55,167 nt of DNA from Bacteroidota bacterium. GTDB lineage: Bacteria; Bacteroidota; Bacteroidia; Bacteroidales; JAIFNL01. How positions within the stretch are numbered: position 1 is the first letter of the stretch; each line of letters starts with the position of its first letter. The DNA lies in the NCBI GenBank assembly GCA_020047755.1, contig JAIFNL010000003.1:1-55167 (forward strand), read 5' to 3'. Positions 45,580-53,640 of the stretch are shown piece after piece. Position numbers and translations under genes: made by a program. Under the pieces are notes generated by a model that was not told where the DNA came from, did not search any database, and saw only the letters and a program-made list of their open reading frames with translations.

Positions 45580-45780
45580 TTATAATTTTATATTGTTTTT
45601 TCTAAAAGAATTTGCTTGTTCTAAATTGCATGATTTATTTATTTTGCAATTTTTACAAACAAAATCTAAGTCGCAAGCTTCATTGTTTTCATCTTTTAAA
45701 ATCAAAAATCCAGCAAGTGCTGCCAAAACAGAAAATAAGCTGTAACGCATTATTTTTTCAAAAAACTCTCGTCTATTCAT
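45580..45780 (-). CDS. Small cysteine-containing protein with RR leader
   Basis: 66 residues: MNRREFFEKIMRYSLFSVLAALAGFLIL is a twin-arginine-like leader and helix, followed by a short tail with four cysteines (CDLDFVCKNCKINKSC, spacing C-x5-C-x2-C-x5-C) and a charged end. I do not know a named family. It sits 34 bases upstream of the four-cluster ferredoxin gene whose leader it resembles. The four cysteines could hold one iron-sulfur cluster or a metal, which would make it a small electron carrier or an assembly factor; this is speculation. The gene is short but well placed in the operon and conserved features argue that it is real. Confidence 0.7.
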   Translation of the reverse strand: MNRREFFEKIMRYSLFSVLAALAGFLILKDENNEACDLDFVCKNCKINKSCNLEQANSFRKNNIKL

Positions 45781-45846
45781 GCTTAAAAAAATTATAAATC
45801 AATTAGTTGTAACTTTTTTAAAATAACTTCAATGCAATTATTATTA

Positions 45847-46812
45847 TTATTCAAAGATTAAAATTTTCCTTTTTTTCGTGTCAAGTGCAAAGATTCTATC
45901 TTTTGAATCAATCGCTAAATCTATACCTTTTGTTCCTTTTTCAAAAAAATTACTTCCTGCTACAAGGCATTTAAAATCACCATTTGGCGAATGAATTTTT
46001 ATTCTTTCCAGCCCTTTTTCGCTAGTAACAAAATCGCCGTTTGAAAGCATTGCAATGTGCGATGGATTGCAGCAACCGCTAAAACCATCTAAGCCCATTG
46101 ATGTTTTTTTCCATGTAGAAAAAACCTCGCCATGCTCATCAAAGGCAGTAAATTCGTGCCTTCCAGTGTTTACTGCCCAAAGCTGTCCTTCACGACCTTT
46201 GCAAATATCAAAGTATGGGCTTGGAATAATAAAACCGTGAAACTTTTCTGTTTTCTTTCCAATTTCTTGTAACATATTGCCATTAAAGTCAAGTTTATAA
46301 ATCAATTTATTTCCCGCATCGGCAACTAAAATAGTTTCTTGTTCCAAAAGAATACTGGTAAAATGTGTTTTTTTCGGAAAGTTAGAAAAAGTTTTTAGCA
46401 ATTTTCCTTTTTTTGTAAAAATTTCAATCCTATTTTTGTAAGCAATAAAAATGCTATCTTCTTGATTAACTGCTATTGAACTTATATTACTTGAAACTTT
46501 AATTTCATATTTTTTTTTACCTGTTGTTTCAAAAATAGCTAAAAATTTATTTCCGCCTACATAAAGTTCGTCTTTGGGTGAAATGCAAATTGTGAAAGCA
46601 CTATCGTAATTTAATTGAATTTCAGAGTTTTGTGAGAAGCATAATTTTGTTGTATCAATCTGTTTATATTTATCAATATTAAATTTATAGCTATTTATTT
46701 TTTCTTTTTCTGAGAAAAACAAATCAAATAGCATAAAAACTAAAACAAGAAGCAATAAAATTGTTGCAAAAGAGACTATAATTTTATTTTGTTTCATTAT
46801 TTTATAATTCAA
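45847..46812 (-). CDS. NHL/6-bladed beta-propeller protein, membrane-anchored
   Basis: The 321-residue protein (or 316 if it starts at the Met at 46797) has one N-terminal membrane helix (IIVSFATILLLLVLVFMLFDLFF) and a propeller of NHL-type blades, for example ISPKDELYVGGNKFLAIFE, ILVADAGNKLIYKLDFNGNML, GREGQLWAVNTGRHEFTAFDEHGE and IDSKDRIFALDTKKRKILIFE. It faces the periplasm. A GCCNPSH segment in one blade is unusual for NHL repeats and offers a possible metal site, as paired cysteines. It is inside the redox operon, 66 bases upstream of the small RR protein gene. Confidence 0.8.
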   Translation of the reverse strand: MNYKIMKQNKIIVSFATILLLLVLVFMLFDLFFSEKEKINSYKFNIDKYKQIDTTKLCFSQNSEIQLNYDSAFTICISPKDELYVGGNKFLAIFETTGKKKYEIKVSSNISSIAVNQEDSIFIAYKNRIEIFTKKGKLLKTFSNFPKKTHFTSILLEQETILVADAGNKLIYKLDFNGNMLQEIGKKTEKFHGFIIPSPYFDICKGREGQLWAVNTGRHEFTAFDEHGEVFSTWKKTSMGLDGFSGCCNPSHIAMLSNGDFVTSEKGLERIKIHSPNGDFKCLVAGSNFFEKGTKGIDLAIDSKDRIFALDTKKRKILIFE

Positions 46813-46825
46813 AATTGATAATTAA

Positions 46826-47368
46826 TTATTTTATTTTTCTAATTGTTTTATTGTCGCCATTGATTCGTATTTTATCGAAATTCACATTTTCAGCATTCCA
46901 GATTTGATAAGTAAGTCCGACACAGCAATTACAATCGCAATAACTGCCATAAGGAATGTATTTTAAATCAATGAGTTCGCCTATTAATTCTAGCTCGCAT
47001 AAAAAGTCGAAACAACAGTTTTCTACAATTTGCAATTCTACAAAAAATAAGCTGTCTTGTTTGTAAAAACTAATATCAGAAACTCCTGTTTTTGTAAGTT
47101 TCTCGTAATCACCAGATTCTTTGCATTTTGTTAATTGAACTTTTTGCAAAAATAGCCCTTCAAAGGCAGCTTTTATTGTACTGCGTGTTTGTAAAACAGT
47201 TGTTCCGGCTAAAACGGACATGTTAAAATTGTTTGATTGATAGAGAATTGTATCAATTGTTTCGTAGCCTGAATTGGAATAATTTATGTGTAAGGTATCA
47301 TATTCTTGCGCAAAAAAATTTGCGGTAGAAAAAATTAAAATAAAATATAAAAAAATAGTTTTTTTCAT
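46826..47368 (-). CDS. Secreted protein of unknown function with Cys cluster
   Basis: About 180 residues from the Met at 47368, which opens a proper signal peptide (KKTIFLYFILIFSTANFFAQ); the ORF-track start adds five residues. The mature part has cysteines in NCCFDFLC and DCNCCVG, otherwise short beta strands. I do not recognise the family. It is 13 bases upstream of the NHL propeller gene and therefore likely part of the same periplasmic set. The double CC pairs resemble those in the NHL protein and could bind metal or form disulfides. Confidence 0.7.
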   Translation of the reverse strand: MKKTIFLYFILIFSTANFFAQEYDTLHINYSNSGYETIDTILYQSNNFNMSVLAGTTVLQTRSTIKAAFEGLFLQKVQLTKCKESGDYEKLTKTGVSDISFYKQDSLFFVELQIVENCCFDFLCELELIGELIDLKYIPYGSYCDCNCCVGLTYQIWNAENVNFDKIRINGDNKTIRKIK

Positions 47369-47406
47369 AAATAATATTTTCAATGATAAAATTTTACACT
47401 ATTAAA

Positions 47407-48834
47407 TTATTTTTTTTCTATATCAATGCAAATCATAGTTTTGGAATCGCGCAAAACCATTTTTCCGTTGGCAATAGCCAAAGGAGCCCAAGCATCGTGT
47501 CCTTCAAGCACTTGCGCTTGGTCTAATACTTGAAAACTCGATGTTGATAGTTTTGCAATAGTCAACATGCCATCATCGTTGAGTATGAAGAATTTATCGT
47601 CGGCAATAATGTAAGGTCCTAAGCCAAAGCGATATTCTTTGCCACTTGTCCAGAGCAAATTTTCGACATCTGATTGTTTGCAACAAACAAATTGGTTGCG
47701 CAAAGCACCTGCATCTTTGGGTAAAATACCGAAAATGAAGCCTTTATAAAATATTGGTGTTTGTTGCTCTGATGCCAAACCATCTTTAGGTTTGAAATCT
47801 TGTAATATACTGACAGTGAATTTATTGCCATTTGCTTTCAATTTAAACAAAATAGAACCAGCTCCATAACCTGCTGTCATAAAAATTTTTCCGTTTTCTA
47901 GCACTAATGGCGAAGGAGCGACCACTGAGGGCGCAAAATCTTTTAAACTCCAAAGAATTTCGCCTACATTGTCCCCGTCGGCTGCAACTCCAATAATTCC
48001 GCCTACTGCAGCGTACACATACATTTTTCGTCCACCCAAAAACATTGGCATAATAGACGAATGTGACATTTTGAAATTATCAGGGTTCGGCGTTTTCCAA
48101 ATTACGTTTCCTGTTTTGCAATCTACTCCTATTAAAAGAGAAGTTCCTGAAGGTGCAAAAATGGCTATATTGTTCTCAATAATAGGGCATTGACCTGTGT
48201 ACCAAAATGGAATTTCGCTTTTAAATTCTTTTACTAAATCAATACCCCAAAGCAAATCACCATTGTGTGGATTTGAGCACATTGCGTGCCCTTTTGGTCC
48301 TAGCGTAACTATGAAACTATCAGTAATTGCTGGCGTTGTACGCGACATTCCATGATTTCGTTTCACGTGATTTTTGTACGAACGCTTCCAAATTTCTTTG
48401 CCGTCGATTAATGAAAAGCATCGCAGCGCATCAGATTTTTTAGTTTCTTCATAATCAAGAATATATACTTTCCCATTGTAAATGACAGGAGCCGAATGAC
48501 CTTCGCCTAATTTGTGTTTCCAAAGTATTTTTGCTCCATTTTCTGGAAATTTATCAATTAATTTGACTGTTTCTTTGTTTTGATTATCGAAATCTGCCCC
48601 TCTAAAACGTGTCCATTTTCCTGTTAAATTTGACGAAAACTCTTCATACTTCTCAAATTTTTCGCCTATTTTAACTACTTCTTTTGTTAATGATGAACTA
48701 TCTGGTCTGTTATCCATTCCTGGTAAACTTTTCTGAAAATCGCTTACCGGATTGTAAAACCACCAAAAAAGAGTAGTACTAAATGCAAGTAAAATGAGAA
48801 TAAATAGTATATTTTTATGTGAAAAAAAAGTCAT
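47407..48834 (-). CDS. PQQ-like beta-propeller protein, membrane-anchored
   Basis: The 475-residue protein has one N-terminal helix (NILFILILLAFSTTLFWWF) and a propeller starting with WTRFRGADFDNQNKETVK, with blades such as IDGKEIWKRSYKNH, GDLLWGIDLVKEF and KTGNVIWKTPNP. It ends in KMVLRDSKTMICIDIEKK, closely like the ends of the next two propeller proteins upstream (TAxMVYDIxKK), so the three are paralogues. It is the third gene in the operon. Enzyme activity cannot be inferred. Confidence 0.83.
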   Translation of the reverse strand: MTFFSHKNILFILILLAFSTTLFWWFYNPVSDFQKSLPGMDNRPDSSSLTKEVVKIGEKFEKYEEFSSNLTGKWTRFRGADFDNQNKETVKLIDKFPENGAKILWKHKLGEGHSAPVIYNGKVYILDYEETKKSDALRCFSLIDGKEIWKRSYKNHVKRNHGMSRTTPAITDSFIVTLGPKGHAMCSNPHNGDLLWGIDLVKEFKSEIPFWYTGQCPIIENNIAIFAPSGTSLLIGVDCKTGNVIWKTPNPDNFKMSHSSIMPMFLGGRKMYVYAAVGGIIGVAADGDNVGEILWSLKDFAPSVVAPSPLVLENGKIFMTAGYGAGSILFKLKANGNKFTVSILQDFKPKDGLASEQQTPIFYKGFIFGILPKDAGALRNQFVCCKQSDVENLLWTSGKEYRFGLGPYIIADDKFFILNDDGMLTIAKLSTSSFQVLDQAQVLEGHDAWAPLAIANGKMVLRDSKTMICIDIEKK

Positions 48835-48920
48835 ATTCTATTTTTTTACTACAAAAAATAATCTTCTGATTTTAAAATATAATATTAAAAAAATCAGGTA
48901 ATTATTCTAAACTAAAGAAA

Positions 48921-50183
48921 TTATTTCTTTTGAATATCATAAACCATTACTGCGGTTGCATGCCGAACATAAAGTTTTCCGTTATCTATCACTAAATGAG
49001 CCCAAAAAGGACCTTTGCCTAAAGGAACTTTAAACGAACTTACTACTTTAAATTCTTCGGGTTTTGCTTCTATAAGCCCAATGTTTCCTCGCTTTTCGTC
49101 AAGACAATAGAGCATTCCTTCGGCAGAAATTATAGAACCTTTATTTTCCCATTTTTCTTCGTACATTACTTTTCCGCTGTCCCACTCCAAGCAAGTCCAA
49201 TTTCCCATTCCATTGTTTAACCAATTAGCTCCATAAATATATTCACCGATGCGAACAACGCCTCCATGATGCACATCGAGAGTGGAATCTACCCACATAA
49301 GTGATACATTATCAGCCTTTTCGCTTAATTTTAGTTTCACGCTTTTGTGGTTGTATCCGCTAGTGATAAAAAGCTCGCCTTTGTAATAAATAGGCGTATT
49401 TGCTTGAACAGCAGCCTTCCAATCGCCCAAATATGCAACATATTTGCTAAAATTGAAAGTCCATAAAATTTTACCGTCGGAAGGTTGAATTCCAAAAATG
49501 TAATCCTCGGTAGCTGAAACAATTTGCTTTATATTGTTGTGAATAACTAACTTGGGCGAAATATAAGAAGGTTTGTCTTTTAAACTTTCCGATTTCCAAA
49601 TTAAATTACCGGTTAATTTATTCAAAGCAATCATTGTTGTTTGTTCGCCACCCGGCAAAAAGAAAACTTTATCTTCATCTATTAAAAGTGATTCGGAAAT
49701 GCCCCATTCGCCAAAAGTTCCTCCAAACTCTTCACTTGCTTTTTTTTCCCAGATTATTTTTCCATTATCGGAATTAATGCAAGCCAAATCGCCTTTGCCA
49801 CTTGAAACGTAAATACGATTTCCTTCGATAGTGGGGGTTGCTCTACTATCTGAAAATGAGTCAGTCCAGCCACGCCCAAAGGTAGTTTGCCAGCGAATTT
49901 TACCATTCTCGTCTAAAGCCACCAAAACGTCCATCGTATCTTTAAGTCCTGTTACATAGGCTTTTCCATTTGCAACGGCAACAGAGGAATAACCTGTTGG
50001 TAACGAGTCAATTGACCAAATTAAGTTAGGTCCATTTTCTGGCCAAACTTTTAATAAATTTGTTTCGCGTGTATATACGCCTGTTCTGTCAATTCCACGC
50101 CATTCGCTTATTACCTGGGCAGAAACAGTAGAAAAAAGAACTAGAAATGCGAAACTGAAGGCAGATTTGAATATTAATTTGAG
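48921..50183 (-). CDS. PQQ-like beta-propeller protein with missing start codon
   Basis: The ORF track begins at Met 49934, but the same frame stays open to 50186 and encodes a signal peptide (KSAFSFAFLVLFSTVSAQ) and the family start WRGIDRTGVYTRETNLLKVW, so the true N-terminus lies near 50183. No ATG, GTG or TTG is present there; only ACT CTC AAA TTA ATA after an in-frame TAA. Either an AUA or another rare start is used, or the start was lost. The propeller (about 25-420) has blades like DNGKIIWEKK and LTGNLIWKSE and ends in HATAVMVYDIQKK. It is a paralogue of 50204-51487 just upstream. Confidence 0.75.
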   Translation of the reverse strand, partial: LKLIFKSAFSFAFLVLFSTVSAQVISEWRGIDRTGVYTRETNLLKVWPENGPNLIWSIDSLPTGYSSVAVANGKAYVTGLKDTMDVLVALDENGKIRWQTTFGRGWTDSFSDSRATPTIEGNRIYVSSGKGDLACINSDNGKIIWEKKASEEFGGTFGEWGISESLLIDEDKVFFLPGGEQTTMIALNKLTGNLIWKSESLKDKPSYISPKLVIHNNIKQIVSATEDYIFGIQPSDGKILWTFNFSKYVAYLGDWKAAVQANTPIYYKGELFITSGYNHKSVKLKLSEKADNVSLMWVDSTLDVHHGGVVRIGEYIYGANWLNNGMGNWTCLEWDSGKVMYEEKWENKGSIISAEGMLYCLDEKRGNIGLIEAKPEEFKVVSSFKVPLGKGPFWAHLVIDNGKLYVRHATAVMVYDIQKK

Positions 50184-50203
50184 AGTTTAAAATACAAAAA
50201 AAA

Positions 50204-51487
50204 TTATTTTTTTGCAATATCATAAACCATAAGTGCAGTTCCATGTCTGATGTACAAACGTTTATTGTGAATAACACTATGTGCCCAGTGCTGCTTTTCG
50301 CCATAAGGAACTTTAAATGAGCTAATTAAATTATATTTATCGGCTAAAGGTTCAACTAAAGCTACCACGCCAGCTTCGTCGTAGCAATAAAGCATTCCGT
50401 CTGCAAAAATGATATTTCCAATTTTTAGCATTTTCGATGCGAAGAGTTGCTTTCCTGTATTCCAATCCAAGGCATACCATTTTTTATTGAAATCGCCTGA
50501 GCCATAGATAATTCCATTGTGTAATACAACTCCTCCCATTTTATTGTCCAGTGAGTCATTTCGCCAAACTTCGGTAACTGATTTTGCGTCGGTCGCAAGT
50601 TTTAGCATTACTCCACCTTTTCCGTAACCACTTACACAATAGAGCATTCCATCTTTAAATAGAGGAGTATTTGCATGAACGGAATATTTATTGGGGTGAG
50701 AAAAATCCCATAATATTTTACCACTTTCTACGTCAAGACCTATTATAAACGTTTGAGTCATAGTTATTAATACTTTTTGACCGCCATATTCTATTATTAA
50801 GGGCGAATTATAGGCGCTAATTTCGCCTTTCCCCGTACTTTTCCAAATAACTTTTCCGGTATTTTTATCAAAAGCAACGATATTTGCATCTTCGCCTCCT
50901 ACCGTACAAAATAATTTATTTCCATCAGCAACAAGGTTTTCTGTCATTCCCCATTTTGTATTTCTGGCACCAAAATCTTGAATTAAATCTACGCTCCAAA
51001 GTTTGTTGCCTGTTTTTGAATCCATGGCAACTAAAATGCCTTTTGCACTCAAAATGAATAACTTATCGCCATCTATTAGTGGTGCTGAGCGAACGCCTTC
51101 GTAGCTATCGAGCCATTCTTTGGCGTATATTTTTTTCCAGATTATATTTCCAGAATGGTCAAATGCAATGATAAAGCCATCTTGAGTTTGTGCATCTGTT
51201 CCGGCAGCATAAACGAAATTGTTTGTTACAGCAACTGCTGCATGACCATCACCAAGCCCAAGGTATTTCCATGCCAGTTCGGGACCTGCGTCATTCCATT
51301 TTTTTAACAGCCCTGAATCTTTATACTTGCCATCGCGATTAACCCCTCGCCATTGAGAAGTTTGCGTAGCATCAAAATTAGCTAAAGAAGCATTAGATGC
51401 TTCCATTTCGGTCAGATTACCACTTGATTGAGAATTGCAATTTGTGATGAACACAAATAACATGAGTATAGAAATAATATTTTTCAT
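50204..51487 (-). CDS. PQQ-like beta-propeller lipoprotein, first gene of the redox operon
   Basis: The 427-residue lipoprotein has the signal NIISILMLFVFITNC (Cys about 17) and a propeller that begins QWRGVNRDGKYKDSGLLKKW, a common opening of this group, and contains blades such as DSKTGNKLWSVDLI, KNTGKVIWKSTGK and VESGKILWDFSH. It ends HGTALMVYDIAKK. It heads the leftward operon, with a good promoter 47 bases upstream. As a lipoprotein it is probably bound to the inner leaflet of the outer membrane or the outer face of the inner membrane. No cofactor ligands can be assigned. Confidence 0.85.
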   Translation of the reverse strand: MKNIISILMLFVFITNCNSQSSGNLTEMEASNASLANFDATQTSQWRGVNRDGKYKDSGLLKKWNDAGPELAWKYLGLGDGHAAVAVTNNFVYAAGTDAQTQDGFIIAFDHSGNIIWKKIYAKEWLDSYEGVRSAPLIDGDKLFILSAKGILVAMDSKTGNKLWSVDLIQDFGARNTKWGMTENLVADGNKLFCTVGGEDANIVAFDKNTGKVIWKSTGKGEISAYNSPLIIEYGGQKVLITMTQTFIIGLDVESGKILWDFSHPNKYSVHANTPLFKDGMLYCVSGYGKGGVMLKLATDAKSVTEVWRNDSLDNKMGGVVLHNGIIYGSGDFNKKWYALDWNTGKQLFASKMLKIGNIIFADGMLYCYDEAGVVALVEPLADKYNLISSFKVPYGEKQHWAHSVIHNKRLYIRHGTALMVYDIAKK

Positions 51488-51533
51488 ATAAAATTATATC
51501 ATTAAATTGAATACAGATACACTAGAAACTGCT

Positions 51534-51560
51534 CAAAAATAGTAAAAAAATCTTTTTCAA
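51534..51560 (-). promoter_or_regulatory. Promoter of the redox/propeller operon
   Basis: On the minus strand TTG (51560-51558), 16 bases, then TATTTTTG (51541-51534), a perfect TAnnTTTG box. Transcription would start near 51527, about 40 bases before the ATG at 51487. No other strong promoter was noticed between the genes downstream, which supports one long transcript to 39568. Confidence 0.6.
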
Positions 51561-52028
51561 TGCTATTTTGCTAAAATAGATTGATTCTAAATTATGTTTA
51601 TGGAATAAGTTTTGTGTTTTAAACTTATATTTTATAGTTTAAATACCTGATAATGAATATTTAATATTTTTTTGCGAATAATTCATTTCTTGTTCGTATT
51701 TATTAAATTTATTCTTAAAAATAATTTTGAAATTCTGTTTTATTCGTTCTATTTTTTTATGCATTAATATATAAAGCATTGTTTACCAGTTTTTTTTAAG
51801 AATATTTTATCTCTTTTGCGATGATGCGTTTCTTTTTTTTTATGAATTGATGAAGTTTTGGTCTAAAAATAAATTTGAAGTATTGGTTAATAAATAAATT
51901 GTCATTAAATTTGAATTTTAAAAGAAAGTTATTAATTTTTTAATATTTTGAAATATTTTATTGATTAAAATAAAAATTTTAAGGTATTTTTTATAGTTTC
52001 AAATGGTTCGATTTTTCAAACGTAGAAA
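51561..52028. other. Divergent regulatory region
   Basis: AT-rich spacer between the operon promoter and the divergent NuoG/GltD-like gene. No operator-like repeat or gene was identified; the promoter of the plus-strand gene is not clear (closest TATAGTTTC near 51993). Confidence 0.4.
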
Positions 52029-53591
52029 ATGATAAAATTAAGAATTGATAAGCAGAATATAGAGGTTGAAAAAGGGAAAACTGTTTTAAAAGCTGCGCAA
52101 CAATTAGGAATTAAAATTCCAACTATGTGTTTTTTAGAAGGGTATTCAAATCACCCTTCGTGTATGCTTTGTGTTGTGAAAGATGTAAAAACCGGAAAAC
52201 TTTTTCCTTCTTGTGCTATGCCTGCGCAAGAGAATATGGATATTATTACATTTGATGAAGAAATTGAAATTGCACGTCGTGAAGCTTTGGAACTACTTTT
52301 AAGCGACCATGTTGGCGATTGCGAGGCACCTTGCAGACCTTCATGTCCTGCTTTTATGAATATTCCTAAAATGAACCGTTTGATTGCATCGGGAAATTTT
52401 GCTTTAGCACACAAAACGGTGAAAGAACATATTGCTTTGCCCCTTGTATTGGGCTATATTTGCCCTGCTCCTTGCGAAAAAGCTTGCCGACGAACGCAAA
52501 TCGACGATGCTGTTTCTATTTGCCAATTGAAAAAGACGGTAGCTATTGATGATTTTCAAAATAATCATTCTTTTTTGCCAGAAAAGAAAAAGAAATCAGG
52601 TAAAAAAATTGCTGTTATTGGTTCGGGACCGGCAGGATTAGCATCTGCTTTTTATATTTTGGCAGAAGGGCATGAATGCGATGTTTATGATAAAAACGAA
52701 AAAATAGGTGGAGCGCTAGCTTATGAAGTTCTTGAAAACCAATTACCTGCCGATGTATTATTACAAGAAGTGGAGTTAATTAAAAAATACGGTGCTAAGT
52801 TTATTTTGAATACTGAAATTGATAAAAATCGGTTTGAAAAGGAATTAATACCGAACTATGATGCAATAATTTTAGCAACAGGCGATTATTTTGGCTCTAA
52901 AATTGAAAATTTTGGGTTAGAAGAGAGCAAAAATGGAATTTTAGTTAATAAAAACAATTATGCAACTCAAAAAAAAGGCGTTTTTGCTTGTGGTAACATA
53001 GTTCGCTCGCGCCGAATGTCTGTTAATGCTGTTGCACAAGGCAGGATTGCCGCATTTTCGGCAAGTAAATTTGTAAATTCAGAAGATTTTACTCAGCCAG
53101 AGCGAATGTTTAATTCTAAGTTTGGGAAATTGAGAGAAGCTGAAATTGTTCAATATCAGAAAGAAGCGATAACTGACGCACGCCAAAAAACAGAAAATGG
53201 AAAACTTGGAAATTTAACTTTTGAGCAGGCTGTTATTGAAGCAAAGCGTTGCCTCCATTGTGATTGTAGGAAAGCTGACGATTGCAAATTGCGCATTTTT
53301 TCAGACCAATACAATGCAAGCCAAGCAAAATTTGCTTTTATCGAGCGCAAATCGCTGAAAAAATACTTTGAGCATGAACTGATTATTTACGAACCAGAGA
53401 AATGCATTCGTTGCAATTTGTGTGTTGATATTGCTCAAAAAGATGGCGAAAAAATAGGCTTAAGCTCAGTGAAACGTGGTTTTAGAGTCGAAATAAGCGT
53501 TCCTTTTGATAAAAATATGACACAAGCATTACAAATAGTTGCAATAAAATGCGCCAACGCTTGTCCGACAGGAGCTTTGTCTGTAAAATAG
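52029..53591 (+). CDS. NuoG/GltD-like FAD iron-sulfur oxidoreductase without NAD(P) domain
   Basis: The 520-residue protein has an N-terminal [2Fe-2S] domain (about 1-75; PTMCFLEGYSNHPSCMLC), a GltD-type Cys-rich linker (GDCEAPCRPSCPAFMNIPKM and ICPAPCEKACRR), an FAD fold (IAVIGSGPAGLASAF at about 195, ending FACGNI at about 320) and a C-terminal iron-sulfur region (CLHCDCR, CIRCNLCVD, ANACPTGAL). The second Rossmann insert that binds NAD(P)H in GltD and NfnB is absent: ILATGDYFG leads almost directly to KKGVFACGN. In StnABC-type bifurcating enzymes a GltD-like subunit works with NuoE and NuoF; here the fused NuoE-NuoF gene is in the divergent operon. Confidence 0.88.
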   Translation: MIKLRIDKQNIEVEKGKTVLKAAQQLGIKIPTMCFLEGYSNHPSCMLCVVKDVKTGKLFPSCAMPAQENMDIITFDEEIEIARREALELLLSDHVGDCEAPCRPSCPAFMNIPKMNRLIASGNFALAHKTVKEHIALPLVLGYICPAPCEKACRRTQIDDAVSICQLKKTVAIDDFQNNHSFLPEKKKKSGKKIAVIGSGPAGLASAFYILAEGHECDVYDKNEKIGGALAYEVLENQLPADVLLQEVELIKKYGAKFILNTEIDKNRFEKELIPNYDAIILATGDYFGSKIENFGLEESKNGILVNKNNYATQKKGVFACGNIVRSRRMSVNAVAQGRIAAFSASKFVNSEDFTQPERMFNSKFGKLREAEIVQYQKEAITDARQKTENGKLGNLTFEQAVIEAKRCLHCDCRKADDCKLRIFSDQYNASQAKFAFIERKSLKKYFEHELIIYEPEKCIRCNLCVDIAQKDGEKIGLSSVKRGFRVEISVPFDKNMTQALQIVAIKCANACPTGALSVK

Positions 53592-53640
53592 TTTATATTT
53601 CTATATTTCAGATACTTATTTTTAATTCTTAAAGAAAATA

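Noticed and set aside
50089-50304. Minus-strand ORF of 71 residues between two propeller genes
   Set aside because: It overlaps the end of one propeller gene and the signal peptide of the next in another frame; a shadow.
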